From Acididesulfobacillus acetoxydans (GTDB taxonomy: Bacteria; Bacillota; Desulfitobacteriia; Desulfitobacteriales; Desulfitobacteriaceae): a stretch of DNA of 64,000 bases. Positions within the stretch are counted from its first letter, which is position 1. Each line of letters begins with the position of its first letter. The notes below the pieces were generated by a model that saw nothing but the letters and a program-made list of their open reading frames with translations, was not told the origin of the DNA and made no database searches. Made by a program: the position numbers and the translations under genes. Shown here piece by piece: positions 8,541-16,948 of this stretch. The DNA is taken from assembly GCF_900016645.1 (NCBI RefSeq), contig NZ_CDGJ01000082.1. One strand, 5' to 3'.

Positions 8541-8778
8541 CGGACTTCCTCTTCTTTCGCGTCAAATTTCAGGCACCTTTTCTCCCCCGGCCGCCTGGAA
8601 ACCAGCCTTTAGAATATCCGAACCTGCACCTGCCGAAAGCCCGGGGGTTCCGGACGCTGCGGACAAAGCCGCGGAGTCAAAACGACGGCCGCACAGATAA
8701 CGCCACCCCTGCCAGACCCCGCCCCTAGCTGTCTACTGACAAGGCCATGGCGCCCAGGTCTAAACCGAGCTTCCCCGC
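8541..8778. other. Spacer without a gene
   Basis: 238 bp between mqnE and the molybdopterin oxidoreductase. GC-rich, with no open frame with a ribosome site and no terminator that I can see. Confidence 0.4.
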
Positions 8779-9867
8779 CTAATAGCGTTTGATGACATTG
8801 TAATAGGTATCCCGTTCCACCGCGGTCAACCCGGCTTCCCGAATCAGGCGCACCAGTTCTTCCGCCGTTTGCATTTGGGGACTGTCGGCCCCTGCCATAT
8901 GGTAAATTTTTTCTTCCCGAACCACGCCGTCCAGATCGTTCGCTCCGAACGACAGTGCCATTTGAGCTACCTGAGGGCTGGAAGAAACCCAATAAGCTTT
9001 GATATATCTGAAATTATCCAGCAACAGACGGGCCGTGGCAATAACCTTCAAGGTCCTCAGGGCACTGGCCATGGGAATATCTTCAAACTTCGTATGCTTG
9101 GGGTGAAAAGCGGTGGGAATCAAGGCGTAAAACCCCCCGGTTTCATCTTGCAGCCGGCGTAAAGCCAGAAGATGATCCACCAGTTCTTCGTCCGTTTCAA
9201 TGATCCCGAAGAGCAAATTGGCGTTTGAGGGTATACCCATTTTGTGGGCTGCCCGATGAATTTCCAGCCAGCGTTCCCCGGAAAGTTTTCCCGGGCAAAT
9301 GATCCGGCGAACACGCGGACTGAAATTCTCCGCCCCGCCACCGGGAATAAAATTAAGGCCGGCTTCCCGCAACTCCTGCAGAATCCTCTCTACCGGCACA
9401 TTTTCCAACCGGGCAAAATAGTCGTATTCGGCGGCGGTGAAGGCCTTTAAGCTGACCCAAGGCACGCGGGCCTTAATCTCTTTCAACATCCGCACATAGT
9501 AAGAAAAAGACAGTTCGGGGTGAATTCCCCCTACAATGTGAATCTCGGTCACACCTTGGGCGCCGTAAGCCTCTGCCTTTTCGGCGATTTCCTCGATACT
9601 CATCGTATACGAACCCTTTTCTCCGGGATCTTTGCCAAAGGCGCAAAAGCCGCACCTGACTTTACAGACATTGCTGTAGTTGATATGGGCGTTATTGTTA
9701 AAATAAACCGCATCCCCGCAGGCTTGGCGACGACGCTCATTAGCCAGGTAACCTAAGCCCAAATAATTTTTGCTTTCCAGCAGGGCCAAGCCGTCCTCTT
9801 TCTCCAGACGGACCCCGTTTTCCATCTTCGACTGTATTTTTTCCAACCCGGCGACGATCGAATTCAC
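8779..9867 (-). CDS. mqnE: Aminofutalosine synthase (radical SAM)
   Basis: Joins the enolpyruvyl ether of chorismate (3-[(1-carboxyvinyl)oxy]benzoate) to SAM to give aminofutalosine in the futalosine route to menaquinone. 362 residues. The radical-SAM motif CKVRCGFC is followed by AFG, the MqnE form, rather than the AFYR usual in MqnC. HIVGGIHPEL and a C-terminal menaquinone-type domain follow. The start is GTG 9867 with GGAAG upstream and an extended -10 promoter 37 nt before it. No other mqn gene is in the window. Confidence 0.87.
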   Translation of the reverse strand: MNSIVAGLEKIQSKMENGVRLEKEDGLALLESKNYLGLGYLANERRRQACGDAVYFNNNAHINYSNVCKVRCGFCAFGKDPGEKGSYTMSIEEIAEKAEAYGAQGVTEIHIVGGIHPELSFSYYVRMLKEIKARVPWVSLKAFTAAEYDYFARLENVPVERILQELREAGLNFIPGGGAENFSPRVRRIICPGKLSGERWLEIHRAAHKMGIPSNANLLFGIIETDEELVDHLLALRRLQDETGGFYALIPTAFHPKHTKFEDIPMASALRTLKVIATARLLLDNFRYIKAYWVSSSPQVAQMALSFGANDLDGVVREEKIYHMAGADSPQMQTAEELVRLIREAGLTAVERDTYYNVIKRY

Positions 9868-9903
9868 ACTTCTTACTTCCTTCCGGCCTTTTTACATGGC
9901 TTG

Positions 9904-9912
9904 ATTATAACA
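9904..9912 (-). promoter_or_regulatory. Extended -10 promoter of mqnE
   Basis: On the minus strand this reads TGTTATAAT, a perfect TATAAT with the TG extension. The -35 region is poor. Transcription would start near 9897, leaving a leader of about 30 nt. Confidence 0.65.
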
Positions 9913-9938
9913 TAATTCCCGGAATGGGAGAAACACTA

Positions 9939-9968
9939 AGAAAATAAGGGACACCGTACGGTCTCCCT
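9939..9968 (-). terminator. Terminator of the 124-residue ORF
   Basis: On the minus strand, AGGGAGACCGT pairs with ACGGTGTCCCT with one internal mismatch, followed by TATTTTCTT. It ends the gene whose stop is at 9976. Confidence 0.7.
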
Positions 9969-9975
9969 CATAAAT

Positions 9976-10350
9976 CTAATGCAGATATTTGCGCGCCCTC
10001 TGCCGTTGCTGTCTAATCGCTTTGCGGACCTCTGTGGCCACCCGCCAAGTCTCCTGCTGATCCGGGGTGATGAGATCCAGTTTCCCTGTCCGTTTGTCAA
10101 TGAGGATATCGACAGAAGGTTTCCGTTGACGGAGTTTTTCACCCGGACGGACGATGTCGATTCCGATCTTATTTTCGTCATATTCCGGAGGCACCATGTA
10201 GTTGAGAGCTTCCTCTGTGGCGTCCATTAGCTCGAAAACCTGGTTTTCCGGATACCCTTCACGTAAGAGAATATCCTTCACCTGTGACAAAGGGTGATCG
10301 AGGGTGAGCAGCATCTGGGCCCGTTGAACAAGATTGTAGTCGATATCCAT
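9976..10350 (-). CDS. Hypothetical protein, 124 residues
   Basis: I do not recognise the family. The N-terminal half is helical (LVQRAQMLLTLDHPLSQVKDILL). The middle contains PPEYDENKIGIDIVRPGEK and the C-terminus is rich in Arg/Gln/Lys, which suggests nucleic-acid or protein contact. There is no membrane segment. The ATG at 10350 has GAGAGGTGG upstream. It is a single-gene unit with a terminator at 9939-9968. Confidence 0.7.
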   Translation of the reverse strand: MDIDYNLVQRAQMLLTLDHPLSQVKDILLREGYPENQVFELMDATEEALNYMVPPEYDENKIGIDIVRPGEKLRQRKPSVDILIDKRTGKLDLITPDQQETWRVATEVRKAIRQQRQRARKYLH

Positions 10351-10615
10351 AGCGCCACCTCTCTCAAATATTTTACTCTGACGTTTTCATTTTCCCCGGC
10401 AAAGAGAGGCGCAATACTGATACATCTTGTCGGACTTGGGTATCCTGCCCATCCCATTTTTTGGCTTCTCAGCCAAACTGGGGCTGCCAAACTTCACTTA
10501 GGCTGCAAAACTGTTTCGCAATCATCTCTTGCAGCCACTCCGCGCCAGGACCTTGACACCGGCCGAGTCATCGCTTCGACCCCGACCGGCAATTTTTGGA
10601 TGAAGGGGGAAAATC

Positions 10616-11059
10616 ATGTCCAAGTATTTGTCAACACCCGTCCTCATCGCGACCCTATCCGGAATCACGATGGCTGTCCAAGGAACCTTAAACTCAGTCC
10701 TCGCCCAAAAAACCTCTCTGCTTTCCGCAACCCTGGTCGTGCACGTCATCGGAAGCTTCATCGCCCTGGCGGCCGTTCTAGTGGCGGGAGCCCCCTTATT
10801 CCGTCTCCCCTGGTCGTCCATTCCCTGGTACCTCTATTTAGGCGGCCTCCTCAGCGTCATCATTATCAGCCTGGTTGCCGTAAGCATACCCAAAATCGGA
10901 GTGGCCAACGCCACGACGGCCATCATTATCGGGCAAGTCGGGGCGGCCGTGCTCATCGACCATTTTGGCTGGTTCGGCCTTCAGCGCATGGCCTGGAACG
11001 CCTGGCAGTTCCTGGGTCTCTTGTTGTTTGCGGCGGGCGCCAAACTTCTGTTCCGCTGA
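10616..11059 (+). CDS. DMT-family membrane protein (DUF606/YdcZ)
   Basis: 147 residues with about four or five membrane helices, starting LIATLSGITMAVQGTLNSVL, typical of DUF606 (YdcZ), a half-length member of the drug/metabolite transporter superfamily. Such proteins are thought to work as dimers. The substrate is unknown. The ATG at 10616 follows GAAGGGGGAAA. It is a single gene on the plus strand, ending 3 bp before the stop of the convergent gene at 11062. Confidence 0.85.
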   Translation: MSKYLSTPVLIATLSGITMAVQGTLNSVLAQKTSLLSATLVVHVIGSFIALAAVLVAGAPLFRLPWSSIPWYLYLGGLLSVIIISLVAVSIPKIGVANATTAIIIGQVGAAVLIDHFGWFGLQRMAWNAWQFLGLLLFAAGAKLLFR

Positions 11060-11061
11060 AC

Positions 11062-11613
11062 TTACGGTCCGTTGGTTCGGGCCTCAATGGTCCCCATGTT
11101 GAGGATGATGTTATAGAGCTCTTCGCTAACAGAATATTGACGGATTTGACCATTGGCCGCCAGAATGATCTGTTCTTTGGGAACCGCCTTTTGGTCACTT
11201 TCAATGAGGTGGCTGAGATAAGTATAGCTCTCGCTCGTCAGGGCAAACTGCTGAAATTTCCCGTCTGCGACGTAAATAACCCAGTAGCCGGAACTCACTT
11301 GGCTGTTGGCATTATAGAGAGTGCTGTAAACACTGGGGTAATTCGGGTTGTTTAAGAAAGACGAACCGGAGGAATCGGGCGAATTCAGGGACGGAGGCAC
11401 GACCGTTGAGGAATTGCCGGAAGCCGGAAGACCCGCGTCGGAGGAAACGCTGGTTTGGGATGCCATCGGAGCCGTCAGGCGAGACCACACACCCTGAAAG
11501 AAATTTGGGAAAAGAAGGTAGCCCACCACCCCAATCACCAAGACCCAAACCACCAATGTCTGCAGGTCCTGCCAGCCATCGTAGCGCGGGGGGCGTCCCC
11601 AGGAATTTGGCAT
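11062..11613 (-). CDS. Single-pass membrane protein of unknown function
   Basis: 183 residues. One membrane helix at about residues 17-36 (LQTLVVWVLVIGVVGYLLF), then a Ser/Pro/Asn-rich linker and a C-terminal domain of about 90 residues (GYWVIYVADGKFQQFAL) that should lie outside the cell. The ATG at 11613 has GGGAGGGAGAAG upstream and is preferred over 11652. I recognise no family. Confidence 0.65.
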   Translation of the reverse strand: MPNSWGRPPRYDGWQDLQTLVVWVLVIGVVGYLLFPNFFQGVWSRLTAPMASQTSVSSDAGLPASGNSSTVVPPSLNSPDSSGSSFLNNPNYPSVYSTLYNANSQVSSGYWVIYVADGKFQQFALTSESYTYLSHLIESDQKAVPKEQIILAANGQIRQYSVSEELYNIILNMGTIEARTNGP

Positions 11614-11838
11614 AGCTTCTCCCTCCCCCATCGGCCCTCGATCTCCCCTCAAACAAAGTATACGTCCCCGCCCGAGCAGATATGATTCCGGAGCACTTGC
11701 TTCTCAACCCTAAAATCTCTAGAATAAGTAGGGCGGACTCCCCCAGGCGGCGTTTCAGTCAGGATCTTCGCCAAAATCGTGCTTCTGCGGGCCATCCCGA
11801 AGGAACGTGCCCGCACTTTTTTTGATAGGGTGATCAGT

Positions 11839-13641
11839 ATGGAGATGTTGCGGCAAAAACTCAGTTTGCTGCCGGAAAAACCCGGGGTTTATTTGATGAA
11901 AGACAGTTCCGGCAAAATCATCTACGTAGGCAAAGCCAAAGTCTTGAAAAACCGGGTGCGTTCCTACTTTACCGGCTCACACGACGGCAAAACCCAAAAA
12001 ATGATCGGCAACATTGCCGACTTCGAGTACATGGTGACGGATTCGGAAGTTGAGGCCTTGGTCCTGGAATGCAACCTGATTAAAAAGCATAATCCCAAGT
12101 TTAACGTCCTCTTAAGGGACGACAAATCATATCCCTACTTGACCATCACGGAAGAAACCCATCCCCGCATTATGGTCACGCGCCAAATCAAACCGGGGAA
12201 CGGCAAATACTTCGGGCCTTATCCGAATGCGACGGCAGCCCGCGAGGCCGCCAGGCTCTTAAACCGGCTGTTCCCTTTCCGGAAATGCCGTCAGATTCCC
12301 CACCGCCCCTGCCTGTATTTCCATCTGGAGCAGTGCCTGGGCCCCTGCTGCCAGAGCATTCCGCCCCAATCCTATGAGGAGATGCGCAAGGAAGTCACAA
12401 AATTTCTCAAAGGCGGCCAGGAAAAAATTGTTCAGTTATTGGAAGAAAAGATGCTCTCCGCCTCGGACTCTCTGCGATTTGAACTGGCCCAGGAATACCG
12501 TGATCTTATCAACAGCCTCAAGGCCCTGGCCGAAAAGCAAAACATCACTTTAACCGACTTCACCGATCGCGACGTGCTTGGCTACGCCACAAGCGCCGAT
12601 CTGATGTGCGTACAGATTTTCTATCTCCGCCAGGGCAAACTCCTGGCGCGGGACAGCTTTGTTTTTCCCTATTACGCGGAAGCGGAGGATGCCTTCATCT
12701 CGTTTGTCGCCCAATTCTATTCCGAACACCCGGTCTGGCCCCAGGAAATTCTCCTCCCGCCCTGCGACACAGAAGCTCTGGGCCGTTTGTTTCCCGTCGG
12801 TGTTCCCAAGCGGGGCCAAAAACGCGACCTGGTCGAACTGGCAACGACCAACGCCCAAACCACCATTCACGATGAAGTCAGCTTGGAAGCCAAACGCGCC
12901 GAGGAAATCAAACAGGCTTTGGCCACCTTAGCCGAACTTTTAAATCTTCCCGACGTATCCCTCATTGAAGCCTTTGACATCTCTAATACCGCAGGAACAA
13001 ACCCGGTCGCAGGTATGGTTCAATTCCTGCACGGCAAACCTAACCGGACCGGTTACCGGAAATTCGGCATCCAGCCCATGGAAACTTCCGACGACACGGC
13101 CTCCCTGAGGCAGGTTGTCGAACGCCGTTACGCCCGGCTCCTCGCCGAAGCCGCACCTTTTCCCGACCTCATCCTGGTAGACGGCGGGAAAGGACAAATC
13201 CGGGCGGCCTGCCAAGCTTTAGACAAGCTGGCCTTGACCCTGCCGGTTGCAGGCTTGGTCAAGGATGACCGTCACCGCACGGCCGGACTGCTTAATATGG
13301 AGGGAGACCTCCTGCCGCTGCCACACAACTCTCCGCTCTTTCACCTGCTCGAACGAATTCAGGACGAAGTCCACCGCTTTGCCATTACCTTTCATCGCCA
13401 GCAGAGAGCCAAAAAGATGATCCTTTCGGCCCTGGACGGCATCCCCGGCATAGGGCCCAGACGCCGTCAGCTGCTCCTGCGTCACTTTCAGTCCGTTGAA
13501 GCCATCCGACTCGCCGGCCTGCCGGAACTTCTGGCCGCCGGCTTGCCCCAAAATACCGCCCAGGCTGTCTATGACTTCTTCCGTCAACAACAGGCGGCAG
13601 CGGTTCAGTCAGAAGTTCCCGCTGAATCTCCCCCCGGCTAA
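11839..13641 (+). CDS. uvrC: UvrABC excinuclease subunit C
   Basis: Makes both incisions in nucleotide excision repair. An N-terminal GIY-YIG nuclease (GVYLMKDSSGKIIYVGKAK), a Cys-containing segment (CRQIPHRPCLYFHLEQCLGPC), a UVR helix pair (FELAQEYRDLINSLKAL), an RNase-H-like nuclease core (IEAFDISNT and LILVDGGKGQI) and C-terminal helix-hairpin-helix motifs (IPGIGPRRRQLLLRHF). 600 residues is normal. I chose ATG 11839 with AGGGTGAT upstream; the frame extends to 11779 without support. It stands alone, without uvrA or uvrB. Confidence 0.95.
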   Translation: MEMLRQKLSLLPEKPGVYLMKDSSGKIIYVGKAKVLKNRVRSYFTGSHDGKTQKMIGNIADFEYMVTDSEVEALVLECNLIKKHNPKFNVLLRDDKSYPYLTITEETHPRIMVTRQIKPGNGKYFGPYPNATAAREAARLLNRLFPFRKCRQIPHRPCLYFHLEQCLGPCCQSIPPQSYEEMRKEVTKFLKGGQEKIVQLLEEKMLSASDSLRFELAQEYRDLINSLKALAEKQNITLTDFTDRDVLGYATSADLMCVQIFYLRQGKLLARDSFVFPYYAEAEDAFISFVAQFYSEHPVWPQEILLPPCDTEALGRLFPVGVPKRGQKRDLVELATTNAQTTIHDEVSLEAKRAEEIKQALATLAELLNLPDVSLIEAFDISNTAGTNPVAGMVQFLHGKPNRTGYRKFGIQPMETSDDTASLRQVVERRYARLLAEAAPFPDLILVDGGKGQIRAACQALDKLALTLPVAGLVKDDRHRTAGLLNMEGDLLPLPHNSPLFHLLERIQDEVHRFAITFHRQQRAKKMILSALDGIPGIGPRRRQLLLRHFQSVEAIRLAGLPELLAAGLPQNTAQAVYDFFRQQQAAAVQSEVPAESPPG

Positions 13642-13790
13642 GCCGGCTAAAGCCCTCTGCATGCGGCCGAGCCTCTTGGTCAAAATGGCTAGACAGTTGC
13701 GATTTGGGCAATAATGCTCTAAGCAGAGACGGTTTGACAGCTTAATTAGGAGACGGTTTCAGGAGATTCCGCAGGGAGGCTTGCGCAAGG

Positions 13791-13952
13791 ATGTTTCTCA
13801 ACTATCGCATCGAACTTTGCCGCAGCTGTTATTTTAAACGGACAGGCCACTGCCGGCATTCCGACGCCTACATTCAAAACCGGCAGTTGTTCCCGCCCGC
13901 TCCGGGCGGGGAATGCCCCCACCGCGTCCCGGCCCCTTGGCTGCCCGAGTGA
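13791..13952 (+). CDS. Small Cys/His-rich protein, 53 residues
   Basis: A short frame starting MFLNYRIELCRSCYFKRTGH. It carries CRSCYFKRTGHCRH and a later CPH, a spacing suited to a single zinc or iron-sulfur site. GGGAGG lies 11 nt before the ATG. It ends 18 bp before the stop of the convergent NlpC/P60 gene. The motif and ribosome site support a real small protein, but I know no family for it. Confidence 0.5.
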   Translation: MFLNYRIELCRSCYFKRTGHCRHSDAYIQNRQLFPPAPGGECPHRVPAPWLPE

Positions 13953-13970
13953 AACCGGGCTGCCGCCGGT

Positions 13971-14690
13971 TTAACGTACCCGGCGCGCACCCACAAACTT
14001 GTGGGCGTAATAACTGTCCGACATGCGCGTAATCCGCACTCCGCTGTCCGAAGCCTGAACAAAGTCCCCGCCGCCGATATAGATCCCGACATGGGAGGGC
14101 CCCGGGGCATAAGTCGTGAAAAAAACCAGATCGCCCGGCCGCAAGTCTGCTCGCGTCACCGAACTTCCTACGCCAAACTGAGCGTAAGAAGAACGCGGAA
14201 GCGAAATGCCGACGGTCGCGAACACATATTGGGTGAAACCGGAACAATCAAACCCGCTGCGGCTTGTCCCGCCAAAAACATAGGGAATCCCTCGCAGGCT
14301 GAGGGCCCGTTCAACCAGTCCCGTCGCCTTCGACCCTCCACGGGAAGCCGTGGCTTGGGCCACCTGAATTGGGCGCCGGGCGGGGACGGGCACCGGTTTG
14401 GCTTGCGCAGTGCTTTTCTGCCCTGACGCAGGTTCAGCCGGCGCAGCAGCCACAGGGCCTGGCCCCGCAACAGGGGGTTCTATCTCCGCCGGGTCATTCT
14501 TCGGTGTCCATTTTAAGTCCCGGTGTATCACTTCAGCATAGCTTCCGGTCGAGACTTGAATCACCTTCGCTCCGGTACCTTGTGCGGAAACGACAGTGGG
14601 CTGGAAGTCGGCCGCCGCCGGAATGCTTCCAGCCAAAAGCACGCCTGACAAAGCGACTCCGCCCAGCCACGCTTTGGCAACAACAAACAT
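13971..14690 (-). CDS. Secreted NlpC/P60 peptidoglycan hydrolase
   Basis: 239 residues. The N-terminal signal peptide ends near AAADF. A Pro/Ala/Lys linker follows, and the C-terminal about 120 residues form an NlpC/P60 cysteine endopeptidase: Cys in GFDCSGFTQYVF, His in GPSHVGIYIG. It is expected to cut the cell-wall stem peptide. There is no SH3 or LysM domain. The gene sits behind a c-di-AMP riboswitch (14703-14830), a known arrangement for wall hydrolases in Firmicutes, so expression should fall when c-di-AMP is high. Confidence 0.9.
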   Translation of the reverse strand: MFVVAKAWLGGVALSGVLLAGSIPAAADFQPTVVSAQGTGAKVIQVSTGSYAEVIHRDLKWTPKNDPAEIEPPVAGPGPVAAAPAEPASGQKSTAQAKPVPVPARRPIQVAQATASRGGSKATGLVERALSLRGIPYVFGGTSRSGFDCSGFTQYVFATVGISLPRSSYAQFGVGSSVTRADLRPGDLVFFTTYAPGPSHVGIYIGGGDFVQASDSGVRITRMSDSYYAHKFVGARRVR

Positions 14691-14702
14691 ACAATGTCCA
14701 CC

Positions 14703-14830
14703 TTTCTCAGCTTACGAGGTTAGTTGACGGATTCGGGCACTAAGGTGTAAGCCCTACACACAGCGTGTGATTCACCCCACTAATGGAAATCCCCCGTTCC
14801 GGGCAAAAAACCCGGATTCAGCTCCTTATT
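14703..14830 (-). promoter_or_regulatory. c-di-AMP riboswitch (ydaO/yuaA class)
   Basis: The minus-strand leader of the NlpC/P60 gene carries the hallmark segments in order: GAGCTGAATCCGGG with its pairing arm, GGGGTGAATC, GTAGGGC, and the closing CCGAATCCGTCAACTAACC followed by TCGTAAGC. These are the conserved pieces of the ydaO aptamer. The ribosome site AAGGTGG comes directly after it. The class usually turns genes off on binding c-di-AMP. Confidence 0.85.
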
Positions 14831-14956
14831 CCTTTGTTTATCTTATTTTAGATTCGTCGGAAGAAGCCGAACTCCTCCCGGGAACCTGTGGTAATATATG
14901 CCAGGCAAGGAACGCGGGTGCCCAAAAATATTTTTTTCGACAATATCATTTCTTTC

Positions 14957-14985
14957 TCGACAACTTGCCCCTGCGGTGTTAAAAT
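14957..14985 (+). promoter_or_regulatory. Sigma-A promoter facing right, no ORF behind it
   Basis: TCGACA, 17 bp, TAAAAT: each hexamer differs from consensus by one base. The predicted start is near 14992. No reading frame follows before the terminator at 15025-15053. Confidence 0.6.
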
Positions 14986-14991
14986 GTCTTT

Positions 14992-15053
14992 AAACCCGAC
15001 TTGTTTCTCTCACTCTTCTTCACTGGCCGACCCTCGCGGTCGGCCTTTTTTTT
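14992..15053 (+). ncRNA. Candidate small RNA of about 62 nt
   Basis: The DNA between a near-consensus promoter and a strong terminator on the plus strand, where both neighbouring genes are on the minus strand. The transcript would be a pyrimidine-rich single-stranded segment (TTGTTTCTCTCACTCTTC) followed by the terminator hairpin, a layout like small base-pairing RNAs. No expression evidence. Confidence 0.4.
15025..15053 (+). terminator. Strong plus-strand terminator
   Basis: GGCCGACC and GGTCGGCC pair around CTCGC, followed by eight T. Read on the minus strand there is no T-run, so it acts only on rightward transcription. Confidence 0.85.
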
Positions 15054-15175
15054 GCTCTCTCCTTTTGCTCTCTCCTTTTGCTCTCTCCTTTTGCTCTCTC
15101 CTTTTTGCTCTCTCCTTTTTGCTCTCTCCTTTTTGCTCTCTCCTTTTTGCTCTCTCTCTTTTTTGCTCATTTTCG
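15054..15175. repeat. 13-14 nt tandem repeat, GCTCTCTCCTTTT(T)
   Basis: About nine head-to-tail copies of GCTCTCTCCTTTT, the later ones with one extra T (14 nt). Pyrimidine-only apart from one G per unit on the plus strand. It lies between the orphan terminator and the stop of the deacetylase gene. Confidence 0.9.
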
Positions 15176-15190
15176 TCCTTGTGCGCTGCT

Positions 15191-15964
15191 TCAAGGACCC
15201 GGCAAAGGCTGGAGGGTTTTCACTTCAGAATTCAACAGTTCCTTGACAGTGACGAAGCGGTACCCTTCTTTTTCGAGTGTTTCGATAATAGTGGGCAGGG
15301 ACTGCACGGTCTGTTGGCGGGGACCTCCTCCGTCGTGCATCAGGATGATCGAACCCCGCTTAATGTGGCGGACGACATTGCGGATAATATTCCCCACTCC
15401 GGGGTTGCACCAGTCTTTGCTGTCTTCGGGAGGAGTCCAGAGCACCACGCGCAAGTTCGCCTCTTGGGCTGCTTGCAGGATTTTCTCATTGATCGTTCCC
15501 CCCGGCGGTCGAAAAAACTCCGGTACTCTTCCGGTAATTTGTTGAATGACGCGGTTCGTCTTGTCGATTTCCGTCGCGATCTGCTGCAGCGTCTTGCCGC
15601 GAAAACGCAGGTGGGTATAAGTATGGTTCTCTATCTCATGGCCCTCGGCGGCCATCCTCTTCAAAACATCGGGATAGAGCCGGCAATTGTCCCCTACGAC
15701 GAAAAAAGTGGCCTTGACGTGATATTTCCGCAGGACAGCAAGCAGGGACTCTGTTGATATATCCGGCCCGTCATCAAAAGTCAGTGCCACTGATTTCTTC
15801 TCCGTCGGTACCTCAACCAGTACGTCCTGAACAGAGCTTGGCGTCGTTATCTTCCGGCTGCCCGACATTCCCTCTCCCGCTTCGCCCAAGTGCGGCCGGC
15901 CCACAAGAAAGGAAACACCCAGCAAACCGGCGACAAAGGCAAGCAAGACAACATATCTTTTCAT
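15191..15964 (-). CDS. Secreted polysaccharide deacetylase (NodB domain)
   Basis: 257 residues. Signal peptide or anchor KRYVVLLAFVAGLLGVSFLVG, then a NodB/carbohydrate esterase 4 domain with TFDDGPD, HTYTH (metal ligands), RPPGG and LMHDGGG. It would remove N-acetyl groups from peptidoglycan or another exported glycan, outside the membrane. The size and motifs resemble the PdaA/PdaB group of spore formers, but this is not enough to assign sporulation. Confidence 0.88.
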   Translation of the reverse strand: MKRYVVLLAFVAGLLGVSFLVGRPHLGEAGEGMSGSRKITTPSSVQDVLVEVPTEKKSVALTFDDGPDISTESLLAVLRKYHVKATFFVVGDNCRLYPDVLKRMAAEGHEIENHTYTHLRFRGKTLQQIATEIDKTNRVIQQITGRVPEFFRPPGGTINEKILQAAQEANLRVVLWTPPEDSKDWCNPGVGNIIRNVVRHIKRGSIILMHDGGGPRQQTVQSLPTIIETLEKEGYRFVTVKELLNSEVKTLQPLPGP

Positions 15965-16065
15965 AGAAGTTCCACCCCTGACATAATGTGCCTGCTTTGG
16001 CTGGCTCCCATACGGTTTCCTTAGCTGTTAAATTCAGCCAGCTCGGAAAAAGGGAGACTGCCGCG

Positions 16066-16094
16066 AAAAAAAGCACCCCCATCACAGGAGGTGC
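16066..16094 (-). terminator. Terminator of the large noncoding RNA
   Basis: On the minus strand, GCACCTCC pairs with GGGGGTGC (one G-U) around TGTGAT, followed by seven T. Confidence 0.85.
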
Positions 16095-16697
16095 CTCTTT
16101 GGGCCTTAGGATGCCGGCAGGTCAATATTGCGTCTTAGGTCAAGTAGGTTTTCCCACTGGGTTCCCGCGGTTTCCCGACAGGCGGTTTCCCTTTTCCCCC
16201 AGCCTGAGGTGTCGCCACCACTCAGAACTTGATCGCCACTGAGGACGCACTTCAATCCCCGCCGATTAACGCTCTAGAAGTTTCCTTAACACGCCTTGAC
16301 ACACTAGCCTCTTTTGCAGAAAAGAATTTCCGGCAGGCTGAACCATGTCGGCCAACACGGTTCACACCCCACACGCCTTCCCAACTTTTCCACCTCAAGG
16401 CAGGCTACGCTGCACTAAGTTCCTTCCTAATGCAGGTTCATACCCTGAGCCGTAATCTTTGCAGACCACATACTCAGGCCTCCACGGACAAGGGTAGCGC
16501 CCGCATGCCGTTGCGGATCCCCCTCGGCCTTAACTCCCAGCAGCAACCCTCGACTGGGCGTCGCAAGCCACCACCAGGAACTTCATCGGTATGCCCTCGG
16601 CGGATTCTTAGGCCCGCCTTCGAATGTCAATTTGTGCACTAGAATAGCGCTCCGTTACCCAAAGCTTTAAAAACGATATTGGGCAAAAATCACTATG
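16066..16697 (-). ncRNA. Large structured noncoding RNA (~630 nt), candidate OLE RNA
   Basis: No reading frame of note lies here, yet the minus strand has a near-consensus promoter at 16703-16731 and a strong terminator at 16066-16094, about 630 nt apart. Between them are many self-complementary segments: GGCGG/CCGCC (16599-16618), CCCAG/CTGGG (about 16536-16558), CCGCA/TGCGG (about 16501-16516), CCTGAG/CTCAGG (about 16444-16480), and a 9-bp stem GAACCGTGT/ACATGGTTC (16340-16363). Purine-rich GGGAAACCG and GGAAAAG linkers join them. The length, lone position and host type fit OLE RNA, a roughly 600-nt RNA of Gram-positive anaerobes. I have not matched a covariance model; the isoprenoid-gene context often seen is absent. 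Confidence 0.65.
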
Positions 16698-16702
16698 TCC
16701 GT

Positions 16703-16731
16703 ATTGTACACGATTTTGGTCACCGTGGCAA
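16703..16731 (-). promoter_or_regulatory. Sigma-A promoter of the large noncoding RNA
   Basis: Minus strand: TTGCCA, 17 bp, TACAAT. The predicted start is near 16696. No coding gene follows before the terminator at 16094. Confidence 0.7.
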
Positions 16732-16948
16732 AACAGTCAATAACTTGTCACGGATTTTCTCAGAGATCACGAGCTGAGTTAGTGGTCTTTGTTCCCTTCT
16801 CTGTCATCCGCTCTCGTTTTTAAACAGAATTGCACGCTTTCTCTATCTTCTAAGAATATATGTTCTAAAAGATTGCAGTTTTCCGCAAAAACCATCTCCA
16901 TTTTTCGCGTCTCTGTTCTTTCTTATACTTTTCGTTCCGCTTTTTCCC

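Noticed and set aside
10294..11355. 353-residue plus-strand frame spanning the YdcZ gene
   Set aside because: It overlaps three supported genes in other frames and reads as unstructured Arg/Pro/His-rich sequence.
14888..15757. 289-residue plus-strand frame through the tandem repeat
   Set aside because: It is opened by the GCTCTCTCC repeat and lies opposite the deacetylase gene and through a strong terminator.
16250..16640. Decayed transposase or group II intron as the source of the large RNA region
   Set aside because: No reverse-transcriptase or transposase motif in any frame, and no recognisable domain V hairpin; a clean promoter and terminator bound the region.
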